From contig JAPDOI010000949.1 of NCBI GenBank assembly GCA_029168955.1, forward strand, positions 1 to 64,000: a stretch of DNA of 64,000 nucleotides. Reading direction: 5' to 3'. The position numbers and the translations under genes were made by a program. Each line of letters starts with the position of its first letter. Within the stretch, counting starts at the first letter, position 1. The notes under the pieces are model-generated. The model was not told the DNA's origin. It saw only the letters and a program-made list of their open reading frames with translations, and made no database searches. Below are positions 1 through 15,000 of the stretch, piece after piece. This DNA comes from Aplectana chamaeleonis (Eukaryota > Nematoda > Chromadorea > Rhabditida > Cosmocercidae).

Positions 1-3000
1 TCTGATGACGTCATCGATACGTCGTGAAAAGTGCATCCGGCTTCTGATGACGTCATCGGGACGTCGTGGAAAGTGCATCTGGCTTCTGATGACGTCATCG
101 AGACGTCGTGAAAAGTGCATCCGGCTTCTGATGACGTCATCGGGACGTCGTGAAAAGTGCTTCTGGCTTCTGATGACGTCATCGGGACGTCGTGAAAAGT
201 GCATCTGGCTTCTGATGACATCAACGGGACTTTGTGAAAAGGGCATCTGGCTTCTGATGACGTCATCGGGACGTCGTGAAAAGTGCATCTGGCTTCTGAT
301 GACGTCATCGGGACGTCGTGAAAAGTGCATCTGGCTTCTGATGACGTCATCGGGATGTCGTGAAAAGTGCATCTGGCTTCTGATGACGTCATCGGGACGT
401 CGTGAAAAGTGCATCTGACTTCTATTGGCAATCATCGGGACGTCGTGAAAAATATCGAGCTTCTGATGACGTCATCGGGACGTCGTGAAAGTGCATCCTG
501 GCTTCTGATGACGTCATCGGGACGTCGTGAAAAGTGCATCTGGCCTTCTGATGACATCATCAGACGCGTCATCCCGAAAAAGATGCATCTGGCTTCTGAT
601 GACGTCATCGGGACGTCGTAGAAAGCCGCAGCTGGATTCACCGATGACGTCGTCGTCAAAGGACGTCGTGAAGAATGCATCTGGCTTCACAACTACAGTG
701 AATCGTCATCGGGACGTCGTGAAAAGTGCATCTGTAGCTTCTGATGACGTCATCGGGACGTCGTGAAAAGTGCATCTGGCTTCTGATGACGTCATCGGGA
801 CGTCGTGAAAAGTGCACTCAAGCTTCTGATGACGTCATCGGGACGTCGTGAAAAGTGCATCTGGCTTCTGATGACGTCATCGGGACGTCGTGAAAAGTGC
901 ATCTGGCTTCTGATGACGTCATCGGGACGTCGTGAAAAGTGCATCTGGCTTCTGATGACGCCATCGGGACGTCGTGAAAAGTGCATCTGGATTCTGATGA
1001 CGTCGTCGGGACGTCGTGAAAAGTGTATCTGGCTTCCGATGACGTCATCGGGACGTCGTGAAAAGTGCATCCGGCTTCTGATGACGTCATCGGGACGTCG
1101 TGAAAAGTGCATCTGGCTTCTGATGACGTCATCGGGACGGCGTGAAAAGTGCATCTGGCTTCTGATGACGTCATCGGGACGGCGTGAAAAGTGCATCCGG
1201 CTTCTGATGACGTCATCGGGACGTCGTGAAAAGTGCATCTGGCTTCTGATGACGTCATCGGGACGGCGTGAAAAGTGCATCTGGCTTCTGATGACGTCAT
1301 CGGGACGTCGTGAAAAGTGCATCTGGCTTCTGATGACGTCATCGGGACGTCGTGAAAAGTGCATCTGGCTTCTGATGACGTCATCGGGACGTCGTGAAAA
1401 GTGCATCTGGCTACCAGTGACGTCATCGGGACGTCGTGAAAGTGCATCTGGCCTGTGGCGTCCTCAGGACGTCGTGAAAGATGCATCTGGCTTCTGATGA
1501 CGTCAATGGGACGTCGTGAAGAGTGCATCTGGCTTCTGATGACGTCATCGGGACGTCGTGAAAAGTGCATCTGGCTTCTGATGACGTCATCGGGACGTCG
1601 TGAAAAGTGCATCTGGCTTCTGATGACGCCATCGGGACGTCGTGAAAAGTGCATCTGGCTTCTGATGACGTCATCGGGACGTCGTGAAAAGTGCATCTGG
1701 CTTCTGATGACGTCCTCGGGACGTCGTGAAAAGTGCATCTGGCTTCTGATGACATCAACGGGACGTCGTGAAAAGTGCATCTGGCTTCTGATGACGTCAT
1801 CGGGACGGCGTGAAAAGTGCATCTGGCTTCTGATGACGTCATCGGGACGGCGTGAAAAGTGCATCCGGCTTCTGATGACGTCATCGGGACGTTGTGAAAA
1901 GTGCATCTGGCTTCTGATGACGTCATCGGGACGGCGTGAAAAGTGCATCTGGCTTCTGATGACGTCATCGGGACGTCGTGAAAAGTGCATCTGGCTTCTG
2001 ATGACGTCATCGGGACGTCGTGAAAAGTGCATCTGGCTTCTGATGACGTCATCGGGACGTCGTGAAAAGTGCATCTCGCTTCTGATGACGTCATCGGGAC
2101 GTCGTGAAAAGTGCATCTGGCTTCTGATGACGTCATCGGGACGTCGTGAAGAAAAGTGCATCTGGCTTCTGATGACGTCATCGGACGTCGTGAAAAGTGC
2201 ATCTGGCTTCTGATGACGTCATCGGGACGTCGTGAAAAGCGCATCTGGCTTCTGATGACGTCGTCGGGACGTCGTGAAAAGTGCATCCGCATGGCTTCTG
2301 ATGACGTCATCGGGACGTCGTGAAAGTGCATCTGGCTTCTGATGACGTCATCGGGACGTCGTGAAAAAGTGCATCCTGACTTCTGATGACGTCATCGGGA
2401 CTTTGTGAAAAGTGCATCTGGCTTCTGATGACGTCATCGGGACGTCGTGAAAAGTGCATCTGGCTTCTGATGACGTCATCATCAGACGTCGTGAAAAGTG
2501 CATCTGGCCTGATTGACGTCATCGGGACGTCGCGTGACAAGTGCATCTGGCTTCTGATGACGTCATCGGGACGTCGTGAAAAGTGCATCTGGCTTCTGAT
2601 GACGTCATCGGGACGTCGTGAAAAGAAGGTGCATCTGGCTTCTGATGACGTCATCGGGACGTCGTGAAAGTGCATCTGGCTTCTGATGACGTCATCGGGA
2701 CGTCGTGAAAGGTGCATCTGGCTTCTGATGACGTCATCCGAACCAGGACGTCGTGAAAGTGCATCTGGCTTCTGATGACGTCACAGGTCGACTTTGTGAA
2801 AAGTGCATCTGGCTTCGGATGACGTCATCGGGACGTCGTGAAAAGTGCATCTGGCTTCTGATGACGTCATCGGGACGTCGTGAAAAGTGCATCTGGCTTC
2901 TGATGACGTCAACGGGACTTTGTGAAAGTGCATCTGGCTTCTGATGACGTCATCGGGACGTCGTGAAAAGTGCATCTGGCCATTTCTGATGACGTCATCG

Positions 3001-6000
3001 GGACGTCGTGAAAAGTGCATCTGGCTTCTGATGACGTCATCCGGGACGTCGTGAAAAGTGCATCTGGCTTCTGATGACGTCATCGGGACGTTGTGAAATG
3101 TGCATCTGGCTTCTGATGACGTCATCGGGACGTCGTGAAAAAGTGCATCTGGCTTCTGATGACGTCATCAGGACGTCGTGAAAAGTGCATCCTGGCTTCT
3201 GATGACGTCATCGGGACGTCGTGAAAAGTGCATCTGGCTTCTGATGACGTCATCGGGACGTCGTGAAAGTGCATCTGGCTTCTGATGACGTCAACGGGAC
3301 GTCGTGAAAAAGTGCATCTGGCTTCTGATGACGTCATCGGGACGTCGTGAAAAGTGCATCTGGCTTCTGATGACGTCATCGGGACGGCGTGAAAGTGCAT
3401 CCTGGCTTCTGATGACGTCACCATCGGGACTTTGTGAAAAGTGCATCCGGCTTCCGATGACGTCATCGGGACGTCGTGAGCAGTGCATCTGGCTTCTGAT
3501 GACGTCATCGGGACGTCGTGAAAGTGCATCTGGCTTCTGATGACGTCAACGGGACGTTTGAAAAGTGCATCTGGCTTCTGATGACGTCATCGGGACGTCG
3601 TGAAAAGTGCATCTGGCTTCTGATGACGTCATCGGGACGTCGTGAAAGAGCGTATCTGGCTTCTGATGACGTCATCGGGACGTCGTGAAAAGTGCACCTG
3701 GCTTCTGATGACGCTCATCAACACGTCATCGAAAAAGTGCATCTGGCTTCTGATGACGTCATCGGGACGTCGTGAAAAGTGCATCTGGCCTCTGATGACG
3801 TCATCGGGACGTCGTGAAAAGTGCATCTGGCTTCTGACGTCATCGGGACGTCGTGAAAAGTGCATCTGGCTTCTGATGACGTCATCGGGACGTCGTGAAA
3901 AGTGCATCTGGCTTCTGATGACGTCGTCGGGACGTCGTGAAAAAGCGTGCATCTGGCTTCTGATGACACTCAACGGGACTTTGTGAAAAGTGCATCTGGC
4001 TTCTGATGACGTCATCGGGACGTCGTGAAAGTGCATCTGGCTTCTGATGACGTCATCGGGACGTCGTGAAAAAGTGCATCTGGCTTCTGATGACGTCATC
4101 GGGACGTTGTGCGACAAGTGCATCTGGCTTCTGATGACGTCATCGGGACGTCGTGAAAAAGTGCATCCTGGCTTCTGATGACGTCATCGGGACGTCGTGA
4201 AAAGTGCATCTGGCTTCTGATGACGTCATCGGGACTTCGTGAAAAGTGCATCTGGCTTCTGATGACGTCATCCGGGACGTCGTGAAGAAGTGCATCTGGC
4301 TTCTGATGACGTCATCGGGACGTCGTGAAAGTGCATCTGGCTTCTGATGACGTCAACGGGACGTCGTGAAAAGTGCATCTCGGCTTCTGATGACGTCATC
4401 GGGACGTCGTGAAAAGAAGAAAGTGCATCTGGCTTCTGATGACGTCATCGGGACGTCGTGAAAGTGCATCTGGCTTCTGATGACGTCAACGGGACGTCGT
4501 GAAAAGTGCATCTGGCTTCTGATGACGTCATCGGGACGTTGTGTGACAAGTGCGTACCTGGCTTCTGATGACGTCATCGTGACGTCGTGAAAAGTGCATC
4601 TGGCTTCTGATGACGTCATCGTGGACGTCGTGAAAAAGTGCGGGATTCGGAAAAGTGCATCTGGCGACGTCATCGGGACGTCGTGAAAAGTGCATCTGGC
4701 TTCTGATGACGTCATCGGGACGTCGTGAAAAGTGCATCTGGCTTCTGATGACGTCATCGGGACGTCGTGTGAAAAGTGCATCTGGCTTCTGATGACGTCA
4801 TCGGGACGTCGAAAAAGTGCATCTGGCTTTTGATGACGTCATCGGGACGTCGTGAAAAAGTGCATCTGGCTTCTGATGACGTCATCGGGACGTCGTGAAA
4901 AGTGCATCTGGCGGCTGATGACGTCATCGGGACGTCGTGAAAAGTGCATCTGGCTTCTGATGACGTAATCGAGACGTCGTGAAAAGTGCATCTGGCTTCT
5001 GATGACGTCATCGGGACGTCGTGAGAAAGTGCATCTGGCTTCTGATGACGTCATCGGGACGTCGTGAAAGTGCATCTGGCTTCTGATGACGTCATCGGGA
5101 CGTCGTGAAAGTATCTTACTACTGATGACGTCATCGGGACGTCGTGAAAGTGCATCATCAGCTTCTGATGACGTCATCGGGACGTCGAAAAAGTGCATCT
5201 GGCTTCTGATGACGTCATCGGGACGTCGTGAAAAGTGCACCTGGTTTCTGATGACGTCATCGACGTCGTGAAAAGTGCATCTGGCTTCTGATGACGTCTT
5301 CGGGACGTCGGTGAAAAGTGCATCTGGCTTCTGATGACGTCATCGGGACGTCGTGAAAAGTGCATCTGGCTTCTGATGACGTCATCGGGACGTCGTGAAA
5401 AGTGCATCTGGCTTCTGATGACGTCAACGGGACTTTGTGAAAAGTGCACCTGGCTTCTGCTGAGGTCATCGGGACGTCGTGAAAAGTGCATCTGGCTTCT
5501 GATGACGTCATCGGGACATCGTGAAAAGTGCATCTGGCTTCTGATGACGTCAACGGGACTTGGTGAAAGTGCGCATCTGGCTTCTGATAACGTCATCGGG
5601 ACGTCGTGAAAAGTGCATCTGGCTTCTGATGACGTCATCGGGACGGCGTGAAAAGTGCATCTGGCTTCTGATGACGTCATCGGGACGTCGTGAAAAGTGC
5701 ATCCGGCTTCCTGATGACGTCATCGGGACGTCGTGAAAAGTGCATCTGGCTTCTGATGACGTCATCGTGACGTCGTGAAAAAGTGCATCTCGCTTCTGAT
5801 GACGTCATCGGGACGTCGTGAAAAAGTGCATCTGGCTTCTGATGACGTCATCGGGACGTCGTGAAAAGTGCATCTGGCTTCTGATGACGTCAACGGGACT
5901 TTGTGAAAACTGCATCTGGCTTCTGATGACGTCATCGGGACGTTGTGTGACAAGTGCATCTGGCTTCTGATGACGCTCATCGTGACGTCGTGAAAAGTGC

Positions 6001-9000
6001 ACCTGGCTTCTGATGACGTCCTCGGGACGTCGTGAAAAGTGCATCTGGCTTCTGATGACGTCATCGGGACGTCGTGAAAAGTGCATCTGGCTTCTGATGA
6101 CGTCATCGGGACGTCGTGAAAAGTGCATCTGGTTTGATGACGCCATCGGGGCGTCGTGAAAGTGCATCTGGCTCTGATGACGTCATCGGGACGTCGTGAA
6201 AAGTGCATCTCGCTTCTGATGACGTCATCGGGACGTCGTGAAAAGTGCATCTGGCTTCTGATGACGTCATCGGGACGTCGTGAAAGTGCATCTGGCTTCT
6301 GATGACGTCAACGGGACGTCTTGTGAAAACTGCATCTGGCTTCTGATGACGTCATCGGGACGTTGTGTGACAAGTGCATCTGGCTTCTGATGACGTCATC
6401 GTGACGTCGTGAAAAGTGCATCTGGCTTCTGATGACGTCATCGGGACGTCGAAAGTGCATCTTGATGACGTCATCGAGACGTCGTGAAAGTGCATCTGGC
6501 TTCTGATGACGTTATCGGGACGTCGTGAGAAGTGCATCTGGATTCTGGTGACGTCATCGGGACGTCGTAAAATTGCATCCGGCTTCTGATCACGTCATCG
6601 GGACGTCGTGAAAGTGCATCTACTTCTGATGACGTCATCGGGACGTCGTGAAAAGTGCATCTGGCTTCTGATGACGTCATCGGGACGTCGTGAAAAGTGC
6701 ATCTGGCTTCTGATGACGTCATCGGGACGTCGTGAAAGTGCATCTGGCTTCTGATGACGTCATCGGGACGTCGTGAAAAGTGCACCTGGCCTCTGATGAC
6801 GTCATCGGGACGTCGTGAAAAAGATGCATCGGTTTGACGTCTGACGTCTGCATTCAGCTACGGATGACGTCATCGGGACGTCGTGAAAAGTGCATCTGGC
6901 TTCTGATGACGTCATTGGGACGTCGTGAAGAGTGCATCTGGCTTCTGATGACGTCATCGGGACGTCGTGAAAAGTGCATAGGGCTCTGATGACGTCATCG
7001 GGACGTCGTGAAAAGTGCATCTGGCTTCTGATGACGTCATTGGGACGTCGTGAAGAGTGCATCTGGCTTCTGATGACGTCATCGGGACGTCGTGAAAAGT
7101 GCATCTCGCTTCTGATGACGTCATCGGGACGTCGTGAAAAGTGCATCTGGCTTCTGATGACGTCATCGGGACGTCGTGAAAAGTGCATCTGGCTTCTGAT
7201 GACGTCATCGGGACGTCGTGAAAAGTGCATCTGGCTTCTGATGACGTCATCGGGACGTCGTGAAAAGTGCATCTGGCTTCTGATGACGTCCTCGGGACGT
7301 CGTGAAAAGTGCATCTGGCTTCTGATGACATCAACGGGACTTTGTGAAAACTGCATCTGGCTTCTGATGACGTCATCGGGACGTCGTGAAAAGTGCATCT
7401 GGCTTCTGATGACGTCACCGTGACGTCGTGAAAACTGCATCTGGCTTCTGATGAAGTCATCGGGACGTCGCGAAAAGTGCATCTAGCTTCTGATGACGTC
7501 ATCGAGACGTCGTGAAAAGTGCATCTGGCTTCTGATGACGTCATCGGGACGCCGTGAAAAGTGCATCTGGCTTCTGATGACGTCATCGGGACGTCGTGAA
7601 AAGTGCATCTGGCTTCTGATGACGTCATCGGGACGTCGTGAAAAGTGCATCTGGCTTCTGATGACGTCATCGGGACGTCGTGAAAAGTGCATCTGGCTTC
7701 TGATGACGTCATCGGGACGTCGTGAAAAGTGCATCTGGCTTCTGATGACGTCATCGGGACGTCGTGAAAAGTGCATCTGGCTTCTGATGACGTCATCGGG
7801 ACGTCGTGAAAAGTGCATCTGGCTTCTGATGACGTCATCGGGACGTCGTGAAAAGTGCATCTGGCTTCTGATGACGTCATCGGGACGTCGTGAAAAGTGC
7901 ATCTGGCTTCTGATGACGTCATCGGGACGTCGTGAAAAGTGCATCTGGCTTCTGATGACGTCAACGGGACTTTGTGAAAAGTGCATCTGGCTTCTGATGA
8001 CGTCATCGGGACGTCGTGAAAAGTGCATCTGGCTTCTGATGACGTCATCGGGACGTCGTGAAAAGTGCATCTGGCTTCTGATGACGTCATCGGACGTCGT
8101 GAAAGTGCATCTGGCTTCTGATGACGTCATCGGGACGTCGTGAAAAGTGCATCTGGCTTCTGATGACGTCATCGGGACGTCGTGAAAGTGCATCTGGCTT
8201 CTGATGACGTCAACGGGACTTTGTGAAAAAGCTACGTCGAAAGTGCATCTGGCTTCTGATGACGTCATCGGGACGTCGTGAAAAGTGCATCTGGATTCTG
8301 ATGACGTCATCGGGACGTCGTGAAAAGTGCATCTGGCTTCTGATGACGTCATCGGACGTCGTGAAAGTGCATCTGGCTTCCTGATGACGTCATCTGGACG
8401 TCGTGAAAAGTGCATCTGGCTTCTGATGACGTCATCGGGACGTCGTGAAAAGTGCATGTGGCTTCTGATGACGTCATCGGGACGTCGTGAAAAGTGCATC
8501 TGGCTTCTGATGACGTCATCGAGACGTTGTAAAAAGTGAATCTGGCTTCTGATGACGTCATCGGGACGTCGTGAAAGTGCATGGGGCTTCTGATTACGTC
8601 ATCGGGACGTCGTGAAAAGTGCATCTGGCTTCTGATGACGTCATCGGGACGTCGTGAAAGTGCATCTGGCTTGTGATGACGTCATCGGGACGTCGTGAAA
8701 AGTGCATCTGGCTTCTGATGACGTCATCGGGACGTCGTAAAAAGTGCATCTGGCTTCTGATGACGTCATCGGGACGTCGTGAAAAGTGCATCTGGCTTCT
8801 GATGACGTCATCGGGACGTCGTGAAAAGTGCATTTGGCTTCTGATGACGTCATCGGGACGTCGAAGAAAGTGCATCTGGCTTCTGATGACGTCATCGGGA
8901 CGTCGTGAAAGTGCATCTGGCTTCTGATGACGTCATCGGGACGTCGTGAAAAAGTGCATCTGGCTTCTGATGACGTCATCGGGACGTCGTGAAAAGTGCA

Positions 9001-12000
9001 TCTCGCTTCTGATGACGTCATCGGGACGTCGTGAAAAGTGCATCTGGCTTCTGATGACGTCATCGGGACGTCGTGAAAAGTGCATCTGGCTTCTGATGAC
9101 GTCATCGACGTCGTGAAAGTGCATCTATTTCTGATGACGCCATCGGGACGTCGTGAAAAGTGCATCTGGCTTCTGATGACGTCATCGGGACGTCGTGAAA
9201 AGTGCATCTGGCTTCTGATGACGTCATCGGGACGTCGTGAAAAGTGCATCTGGCTTCTGATGACGTCATCGGGACGTAGTGAAAAGTGCATCTGGCTTCT
9301 GATGACGTCATCGGGACGTCGTGAAAAGTGCATCTGGCTTCTGATGACGTCATCGGGACGTCGTGAAAAGTGCATCTGGCTTCTGATGACGTCATCGGGA
9401 CGTCGTGAAAGTGCATCTGGCTTCTGATGACGTCATCGGGACGTCGTGAAAAAGTGCATCTGGCTTCTGATGACGTCATCGGGACGTCGTGAAAAGTGCA
9501 TCTGGCTTCTGATGACGTCATCGGGACGTCGTGAAAGTGCATCTGGCTTCTGATGACGTCATCGGGACGTCGTGAAAAGTGCATCTGGCTTCTGATGACG
9601 TCATCGGACGTCGTGAAAGTGCATCTGGCTTCTGATGACGTCATCGGGACGTCGTGAAAAGTGCATCTGGCTTCTGATGACGTCATCGGGACGTCGTGAA
9701 AAGTGCATCTGGCTTCTGATGACGTCATCGGGACGTCGTGAAAAGTGCATCTGGCTTCTGATGACGTCATCGGGACGTCGTGAAAAGTGCATCTGGCTTC
9801 TGATGACGTCATCGGGACGTCGTGAAAGTGCATCTGGCTTCTGATGACGTCATCGGGACGTCGTGAAAAAGTGCATCTGGCTTCTGATGACGTCATCGGG
9901 ACTTTCGTGAAAAAGTGCATCTGGCTTCTGATGACGTCATCGGGACGTCGTGAAAGTGCATCTGGCTTCTGATGACGTCATCGGGACGTCGTGAAAAGTG
10001 CATCTGGCTTCTGTTAGCGTCATCGGGGCGTCGTGAAAAGTGCATCTGTGTTCTGATGGCGTCATCGGTGACGTCGTGAAAAGTGCATCTGGCTTCTGAT
10101 GACGTCATCGGGACGTCGTGAAAAGTGCATCTGGCTTCTGATGACGTCATCGGAAGGACGTGAAAAGTGCATCTGGCTTCTGACGACGTCATCGGGACGC
10201 GTGAAAAGTGCATCTGGCTTCTGATGACGTCATCGGGACGTCGCGAAAAGTGCATCTGGCTTCTGATGACGTCATCGGGACGTCATGAAAAATGCATCTG
10301 GCTTCTGATGACGTCATCGGGACGTCGTGAAAAGTGCATCTGGCTTCTGATGACGTCATCGGGACGTCGTGAAAAGTGCATCTGGCTTCTGATGACGTCA
10401 TCGGGACGTCATGAAAAATGCATCTGGCTTCTGATGACGTCATCGGGACGCGTGAAAAAAGCATATGGCCTCTGATGACGTCATCGGGACGTCGTGAAAA
10501 GTGCATCTGGTTTCTGATGACGTCATCGGGACGTCGTGAAAAGTGCATCTGGCTTCTGACGACGTCATCGGGACGTCGTGAAAAGTGCATCTGGCTTCTG
10601 ATGACGTCATCGGGACGTCGTGAAAAGTGCATCTGGCTTCTGATGACGTCATCGGGACGTCGTGAAAAGTGCATCTGGCTTCTGATGGCGTCATCGAAAC
10701 GTTGGGAAAAGTGCATCTGGCTTCTGATGACGTCATCGGGACGTCGTGAAAAGTGCATCTGGCTTCTGATGACGTCATCGGGACGTCGTGAAAAGTGCAT
10801 CTGGCTTCTGATGACGTCATCGGGACGTCGTGAAAAGTGCATCTGGCTTCTGATGACGTCATCAGGACGTCGTGAATATGCCTCTGGCTTCTGATGACGT
10901 CATCGGGACGTCGTGAAAAGTGCATCTGGCTTCTGATGACGTCAACGGACGTCGTGAAAAGTGCATCTGGCTTCTGATGACGTCATCGGGACGTCGTGAA
11001 AAGTGCATCTGGTTTCTGATGACGTCATCGGGACGTCGTGAAAAGTGCATCTGGCTTCTGATGACGTCATCGGGACGTCGTGAAAAGTGCATCTGGCTTC
11101 TGATGACGTCATCGGGACGTCGTGAAAAGTGCATCTGGCTTCTGATGACGTCATCGGGACGTCGTGAAAGTGCATCTGGCTGATGACGTCAACGGGACTT
11201 TGTGAAAAGTGCATCTGGCTTCTGCTGACGTCATCGGGACGTCGTGAAAAGTGCATCTGGCTTCTGATGACGTCATCGGGACGTCGTGAAAAGTGCATCT
11301 GGCTTCTGATGACGTCAACGGGACTTTGTGAAAAGTGCATCTGGCTTCTGATGACGTCATCGGGACGTCGTGAAAAGTGCATCTGGCTTCTGATGACGTC
11401 ATCGGGACGTCGTGAAAAGTGCATCTGGCTTCTGATGACGTCATCGGGACGTCGTGAAAAGTGCATCTGGCTTCTGATGACGTCATCGGGACGTCGTGAA
11501 AAGTGCATCTGGCTTCTGACGACGTCATCGGGACGTCGTGAAAAGTGCATCTGGCTTCTGACGACGCCATCAGGACGTCGTGAAAAGTGGATCTGGCTTC
11601 TGATGACGTCATCGGGACGTCGTGAAAAGTGCATCTGGCTTCTGATGACGTCATCGGGACGTCGTGAAAAGTGCATCTGGCTTCTGACGACGTCATCGGG
11701 ACGTCGTGAAAAGTGCATCTGGCTTCTGATGACGTCATCGGGACGTAAAAAAAGTGCATCTGGCTTCTGATGACGTCATCGGGACGTCGTGAAAAGTGCA
11801 TCTGGCTTCTGATGACGTCATCGGGACGTCGTGAAAAGTGCATCTGGCTTCTGACGACGTCATCGGGACGTCGTGAAAAAAGCATATGGCCTCTGATGAC
11901 GTCATCGGGACGTCGTGAAAAGTGCATCTGGCTTCTGATGACGTCATCGGGACGTCGTGAAAAGTGCATCTGGCTTCTGATGACATCATCGGGTCGTCGT

Positions 12001-15000
12001 GAAAAGTGCATCTGGCTTCTGATGACGTCATCGGGTCGTCGTGAAAAGTGCATCTGGTTTCTGATGACGTCATCGGGACGTCGTGAAAGTGCATCTGGCT
12101 TCTGATGACGTCATCGGGACGTCGTGAAAAGTGCATCTGGCTTCTGATGACGTCATCGGGACGTCGTGAAAAGTGCATCTGGCTTCTGATGACGTCAACG
12201 GACTTTGTGAAAAGTGCATCTGGCTTCTGATGACGTCATCGGGACGTCGTGAAAGTGCATCTGGCTTCTGATGACGTCATCGGGACGTCGTGAAAAGTGC
12301 ATCTGGCTTCTGATGACGTCAAGGGACTTTGTGAAAAGTGCATCCGGCTTCTGATGACGTCATCGGGACGTCGTGAAAAGTGCATCTGGCTTCTGATGAC
12401 GTCATCGGGACGTCGTGAAAAGTGCATCTGGCTTCTGATGACGTCATCGGGACGTCGTGAAAAGTGCATCCGGCTTCTGATGACGTCATCGGGACGGTGT
12501 GAAAAGTGCATCTGGCTTCTGATGACGTCATCGGGACGTCGTGAAAAGTGCATCTGGCTTCTGATGACGTCATCGGGACGTCGTGAAAAGTGCATCTGGC
12601 TTCTGATGACGTCATCGGGACGTCGTGAAAAGTGCATCTGGCTTCTGATGGCGTCATCGGGACGTCGTGAAAAGTGCATCTGGCTTCTGATGACGTCATC
12701 GGGACGTCGTGAAAAGTGCATCTGGCTTCTGATGACGTCATCGGGACGTCGTGAAAAGTGCATCTGGCTTCTGATGACGTCATCGGGACGTCGTGAAAGT
12801 GCATCTGGCTTCTGATGACGTCATCGGGACGTCGTGAAAAGTGCATCTGGCTTCTGATGACGTCATCGGGACGTCGTGAAAAGTGCATCTGGCTTCTGAT
12901 GACGTCATCGGGACGTCGTGAAAAGTGCATCTGGCTTCTGATGACGTCATCGGGACGCCGTGAAAAGTGCATCTGGCTTCTGATGACGTCATCGGGACGT
13001 CGTGAAAAGTGCATCTGGCTTCTGATGACGTCATCGGGACGTCGTGAAAAGTGCATCTGGCTTCTGATGACGTCATCGGGACGTCGTGAAAAGTGCATCT
13101 GGCTTCTGATGACGTCATCGGGACGTCGTGAAAAGTGCATCTGGCTTCTGATGACGTCATCGGGACGTCGTGAAAAAGGCATCTGGCTTCTGATGACGTC
13201 ATCGGGACGTCGTGAAAAGTGCATCTGGCTTCTGATGACGTCATCGGGACGTCGTGAAAAGTGCATCTGGCTTCTGATGACGTCAACGGGACTTTGTGAA
13301 AAGTGCATCTGGCTTCTGATGACGTCATCGGGACGTCGTGAAAAGTGCATCTGGCTTCTGATGACGTCATCGGGACGTCGTGAAAAGTGCATCTGGCTTC
13401 TGATGACGTCATCGGGACGTCGTGAAAAGTGCATCTGGCTTCTGATGACGTCAACGGGACTTTGTGAAAACTGCATCTGGCTTCTGATGACGTCATCGGG
13501 ACGTTGTGTGACAAGTGCATCTGGCTTCTGATGACGTCATCGTGACGTCGTGAAAAGTGCATCTGGCTTCTGATGACGTCATCGGGACGTCGTGAAAAGT
13601 GCATCTGGCTTCTGATGACGTCATCGAGTCGTCGTGAAAAGTGCATCTGGCTTCTGATGACGTCATCGGGACGTCGTGAAAAGTGCATCTGGCTTCTGAT
13701 GACGTCATCGGGACGTACTGAAAAGTGCATCTGGCTTCTGATGACGTCAACGGGACTTTGTGACAAGTGCATCTGGCTTCTGATGACGTCATCGTGACGT
13801 CGTGAAAAATGCATCTGGCTTCTGATGACGTCATCGGGACGTCGTGAAAAGTGCATCTGGCTTCTGATGACGTCATCGGGACGTCGTGAAAAGTGCATCT
13901 GGCTTCTGATGACGTCATCGGGACGTCGTGAAAAGTGCATCTGGCTTCTGATGACGTCAACGGGACTTTGTGAAAAGTGCATCTGGCTTCTGATGACGTC
14001 ATCGGGACGTCGTGAAAAGTGCATCTGGCTTCTGATGACGTCAACGGGACTTTGTGAAAAGTGCATCTGGCTTCTAATAACGTCATCGGGACGTCGTGAA
14101 AAGTGCATCTGGCTTCTGATGACGTCATCGGGACGGCGTGAAAAGTGCATCTGGCTTCTGATGACGTCAACGGGACTTTGTGAAAAGTGCATCCGGCTTC
14201 TGATGACGTCATCGGGACGTCGTGAAAAGTGCATCTGGCTTCTGATGACGTCATCGGGACGTCGTGAAAAGTGCATCTGGCTTCTGATGACGTCATCGGG
14301 ACGTCGTGAAAAGTGCATCTCGCTTCTGATGACGTCATCGGGACGTCGTGAAAAGTGCATCTGGCTTCTGATGACGTCATCGGGACGTCGTGAAAAGTGC
14401 ATCTGGCTTCTGATGACGTCAACGGGACTTTGTGAAAACTGCATCTGGCTTCTGATGACGTCATCGGGACGTTGTGTGACAAGTGCATCTGGCTTCTGAT
14501 GACGTCATCGTGACGTCGTGAAAAGTGCATCTGGCTTCTGATGACGTCATCGGGACGTCGTGAAAAGTGCATCTGGCTTCTGATGACGTCATCGAGACGT
14601 CGTGAAAGTGCATCTGGCTTCTGATGACGTCATCGGGACGTCGTGAAAAGTGCATCTGGCTTCTGATGACGTCATCGGGACGTCGTGAAAGTGCATCTGG
14701 CTTCTGATGACGTCAACGGGACTTTGTGAAAGTGCATCTGGCTTCTGATGACGTCATCGGGACGTCGTGAAAAGTGCATCTGGCTTCTGATGACGTCATC
14801 GGGACGTCGTGAAAAGTGCATCTTGCTTCTGATGACGTCATCGGGACGTCGTGAAAAGTGCATCTGGTTCCTGATGACGTCATAGGGACGTCGTGAAAAG
14901 TGCATCTGGCTTCTGATGACGTCATCGGGACGTCGTGAAAAGTGCACCTGGCTTCTGATGACGTCATCGGGACGTCGTGAAAAGTGCATCTGGCTTCTGA

